From: Bacteroidetes bacterium GWF2_40_14
GTDB taxonomy: Bacteria; Bacteroidota; Bacteroidia; Bacteroidales; UBA932
Direction of reading: 5' to 3'
Assembly (NCBI GenBank): GCA_001769195.1
Contig: MEOK01000038.1
Span: 135,020-199,019 of the forward strand
DNA length: 64,000 nt
Positions 62,429-64,000 of this stretch are shown piece by piece. The number at the start of each line of letters is the position of its first letter. Positions within the stretch are counted from its first letter, which is position 1. A program made the position numbers and the translations under genes. Under the pieces are notes generated by a model, which did no database searches, was not told where the DNA came from, and saw nothing but the letters and a program-made list of their open reading frames with translations.

Positions 62429-62611
62429 ATGGCACATCCGAAACACAGAATTTCAAAGGCTCGTAAAGGAAAACGTAGAACTCACTATAAAGCAGAACTT
62501 CCTACATTGGGCAGCTGCTCAAATTGCGGTGCTGCAGTACTTTATCATAGAGTTTGCCCAGAGTGCGGCTTTTACAGAGGTCGTCTAGTAATAGAAAAAG
62601 CTACATCTTAA
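62429..62611 (+). CDS. rpmF: 50S ribosomal protein L32
   Basis: 'MAHPKHRISKARKGKRRTHYKAELPTLGSCSNCGAAVLYHRVCPECGFYRGR'. Confidence 0.98.
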   Translation: MAHPKHRISKARKGKRRTHYKAELPTLGSCSNCGAAVLYHRVCPECGFYRGRLVIEKATS

Positions 62612-62628
62612 CGCAGATGAGAATTGAG

Positions 62629-62672
62629 ATTACCGAGATCTGCAGTTTTATGGCCATGATCCCGGTAATTTT
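62629..62672 (+). terminator. Terminator-like hairpin between rpmF and fabH
   Basis: ATTACCGAGATC...GATCCCGGTAAT followed by TTTTTTA. Confidence 0.6.
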
Positions 62673-62722
62673 TTATGTTCACTTGAATCCAAACTTATTA
62701 TAATTATTAAGAGTAATACCAT

Positions 62723-63724
62723 ATGAGTAATAAGAAAGCAATCATAACAGGAATCGAAGCGTTTTTACCGGAATATATTCTGACTAATGACGAGATTTCG
62801 ACAATGGTTGAGACTACCGATGAGTGGATAATGTCACGCATTGGTGTAAAAGAGAGAAGGATACTTAAAGAGGATGGGCTTGGTACATCGCATCTTGGAG
62901 CCGAAGCCGTAAAAAAGCTTTTAGCCAAAACAGGAACAAAACCGGAGGAGATTGACATAGTTCTTTGTGCAACTGTGACTCCTGACATGATGTTCCCTGC
63001 TACTGCAAACATTATATGTGACAAGGTAGGTATCGTGAATGCCTGGGGTTATGATATTAACGCAGGGTGTTCAGGATTTCTTTTTTCCTTTGCCACAGTA
63101 GCATCATTCATCGAATCCGGACTTGCTAAGAAAGTGGTGCTTGTAACCGGAGAGCGGATGTCTTCAATAACAAACTATCAGGACAGGACAACATGCCCGC
63201 TTTTTGGAGACGCAGCAGTTGCAATGTTGATAGAGCCTACAGAAGATCTTTCGCTTGGATTACAGGACTCAATACTCCACGTAGATGGCATCGGGCGCCA
63301 GTTTCTTTACCAGAAGGCAGGTGGATCTATGTATCCCGCAACAGAGGAGACAGTAAAGAACAGGGAGCATTTTATCTATCAGGACGGTCAGGTTGTGTTC
63401 AAGTATGCAGTTAGCAGAATGGCAGATGTCTCTGTAGAAATGATGGAGAAGCACAATCTTAAAGCAGAAGACATTGCATTTTTGATTCCTCACCAGGCTA
63501 ACATGAGGATCATTGAGGCTACAGGCAGGAGAATGGGGCTGACAAAAGAAAAAATACTGATAAACATAGAAAAATTTGGCAATACTGCAGGAACTTCCAT
63601 ACCTTTGGTGCTGTGGGAATTTGAAAAGAAAATGAAAAAAGGTGACACTCTCATATTCTCTGCCTTCGGGGCAGGATTTACCTGGGGTGCCATGTATTAT
63701 AAATGGAGTTACGATACTAAGTAA
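62723..63724 (+). CDS. fabH: 3-oxoacyl-ACP synthase III
   Basis: 'ATVTPDMMFPATANIICDKVG..INAGCSGFLF', 'PHQANMRIIEATGRRM'. Confidence 0.97.
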   Translation: MSNKKAIITGIEAFLPEYILTNDEISTMVETTDEWIMSRIGVKERRILKEDGLGTSHLGAEAVKKLLAKTGTKPEEIDIVLCATVTPDMMFPATANIICDKVGIVNAWGYDINAGCSGFLFSFATVASFIESGLAKKVVLVTGERMSSITNYQDRTTCPLFGDAAVAMLIEPTEDLSLGLQDSILHVDGIGRQFLYQKAGGSMYPATEETVKNREHFIYQDGQVVFKYAVSRMADVSVEMMEKHNLKAEDIAFLIPHQANMRIIEATGRRMGLTKEKILINIEKFGNTAGTSIPLVLWEFEKKMKKGDTLIFSAFGAGFTWGAMYYKWSYDTK

Positions 63725-63731
63725 CATTCAT

Positions 63732-63803
63732 GGCCCTATAGTTCAAGGGATAGAACGGAAGTTTCCTAAACTTCAGATTCGCGTTCGAGTCGCGGTGGGG
63801 CTA
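63732..63803 (+). tRNA. tRNA-Arg (anticodon CCT)
   Basis: GGCCCTA/TGGGGCT acceptor, GAAGT-TTCCTAA-ACTTC anticodon arm, T-arm GCGTTCGAGTCGC. Confidence 0.9.
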
Positions 63804-63820
63804 CAAAATTCGTTTTTGCA

Positions 63821-63862
63821 AAGGCTAAGTAATTATGTTTTAAGTTACTTAGCTTTTTTTAT
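63821..63862 (+). terminator. tRNA-Arg terminator
   Basis: GCTAAGTAA(TT)...(AAG)TTACTTAGC followed by T-run. Confidence 0.75.
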
Positions 63863-64000
63863 TATCTCTCCTAATGTGTGATTTACATCTCTTTTAGATT
63901 GAAGTGCTATAGCCTGAGAGGGCATGCAACCGCATTTACCCACTATGTATTCTAAGACTTTTCCAAATAAAATTTTAATTTTTATTTGGAGGTAAAATTT

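Overview
The window is a 64 kb stretch of a Bacteroidales-type (Bacteroidota) chromosome. This is inferred from TAnnTTTG -7 promoter boxes, the atpDC-x-BEFHAG operon order, and BipA/FabH/L32/YceD, OMP and DUF4382-type content. Most of it is housekeeping: dnaK, panB, nadD, gmk, fba, the complete F-type ATP synthase, grpE-dnaJ, anmK, rplS, cls, ubiE/menG, gyrB, ftsE, nth, pyk, xerD, guaA, typA, rpmF, fabH and three tRNAs. Four areas stand out. (1) The left edge has an AbiEi/DUF6088-like antitoxin whose stop codon overlaps (ATGA) the start of an off-window gene. Next to it is a Bro-N-like/Fic fusion gene bracketed by two 121-bp direct repeats, each an imperfect palindrome predicted to fold into a branched hairpin. 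(2) A tight seven-gene minus-strand operon at 20.6-26.2 kb encodes DsrE-like, TusA-like, MvhD/FlpD-like, two HdrA-like flavoproteins (QmoA/QmoB-like), a small winged-helix-like protein and a fused HdrC-HdrE (QmoC-like) membrane subunit. It has no HdrB, AprAB or DsrAB in view, is divergent from a Crp/Fnr regulator with a perfect TGTGA-N6-TCACA site, and lies directly upstream of the ATP synthase operon. This is the best candidate for an undescribed sulfur/persulfide-to-quinone electron-transfer system. (3) A MarR regulator and P-type ATPase pair has atypical ion-site motifs and a perfect operator-like palindrome over a probably leaderless start. (4) An envelope accessory block lies at 33-38 kb, and an orphan AIRS_C/PurL-like domain protein at 41 kb. 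All calls come from reading sequence and translations only; no database search was run.
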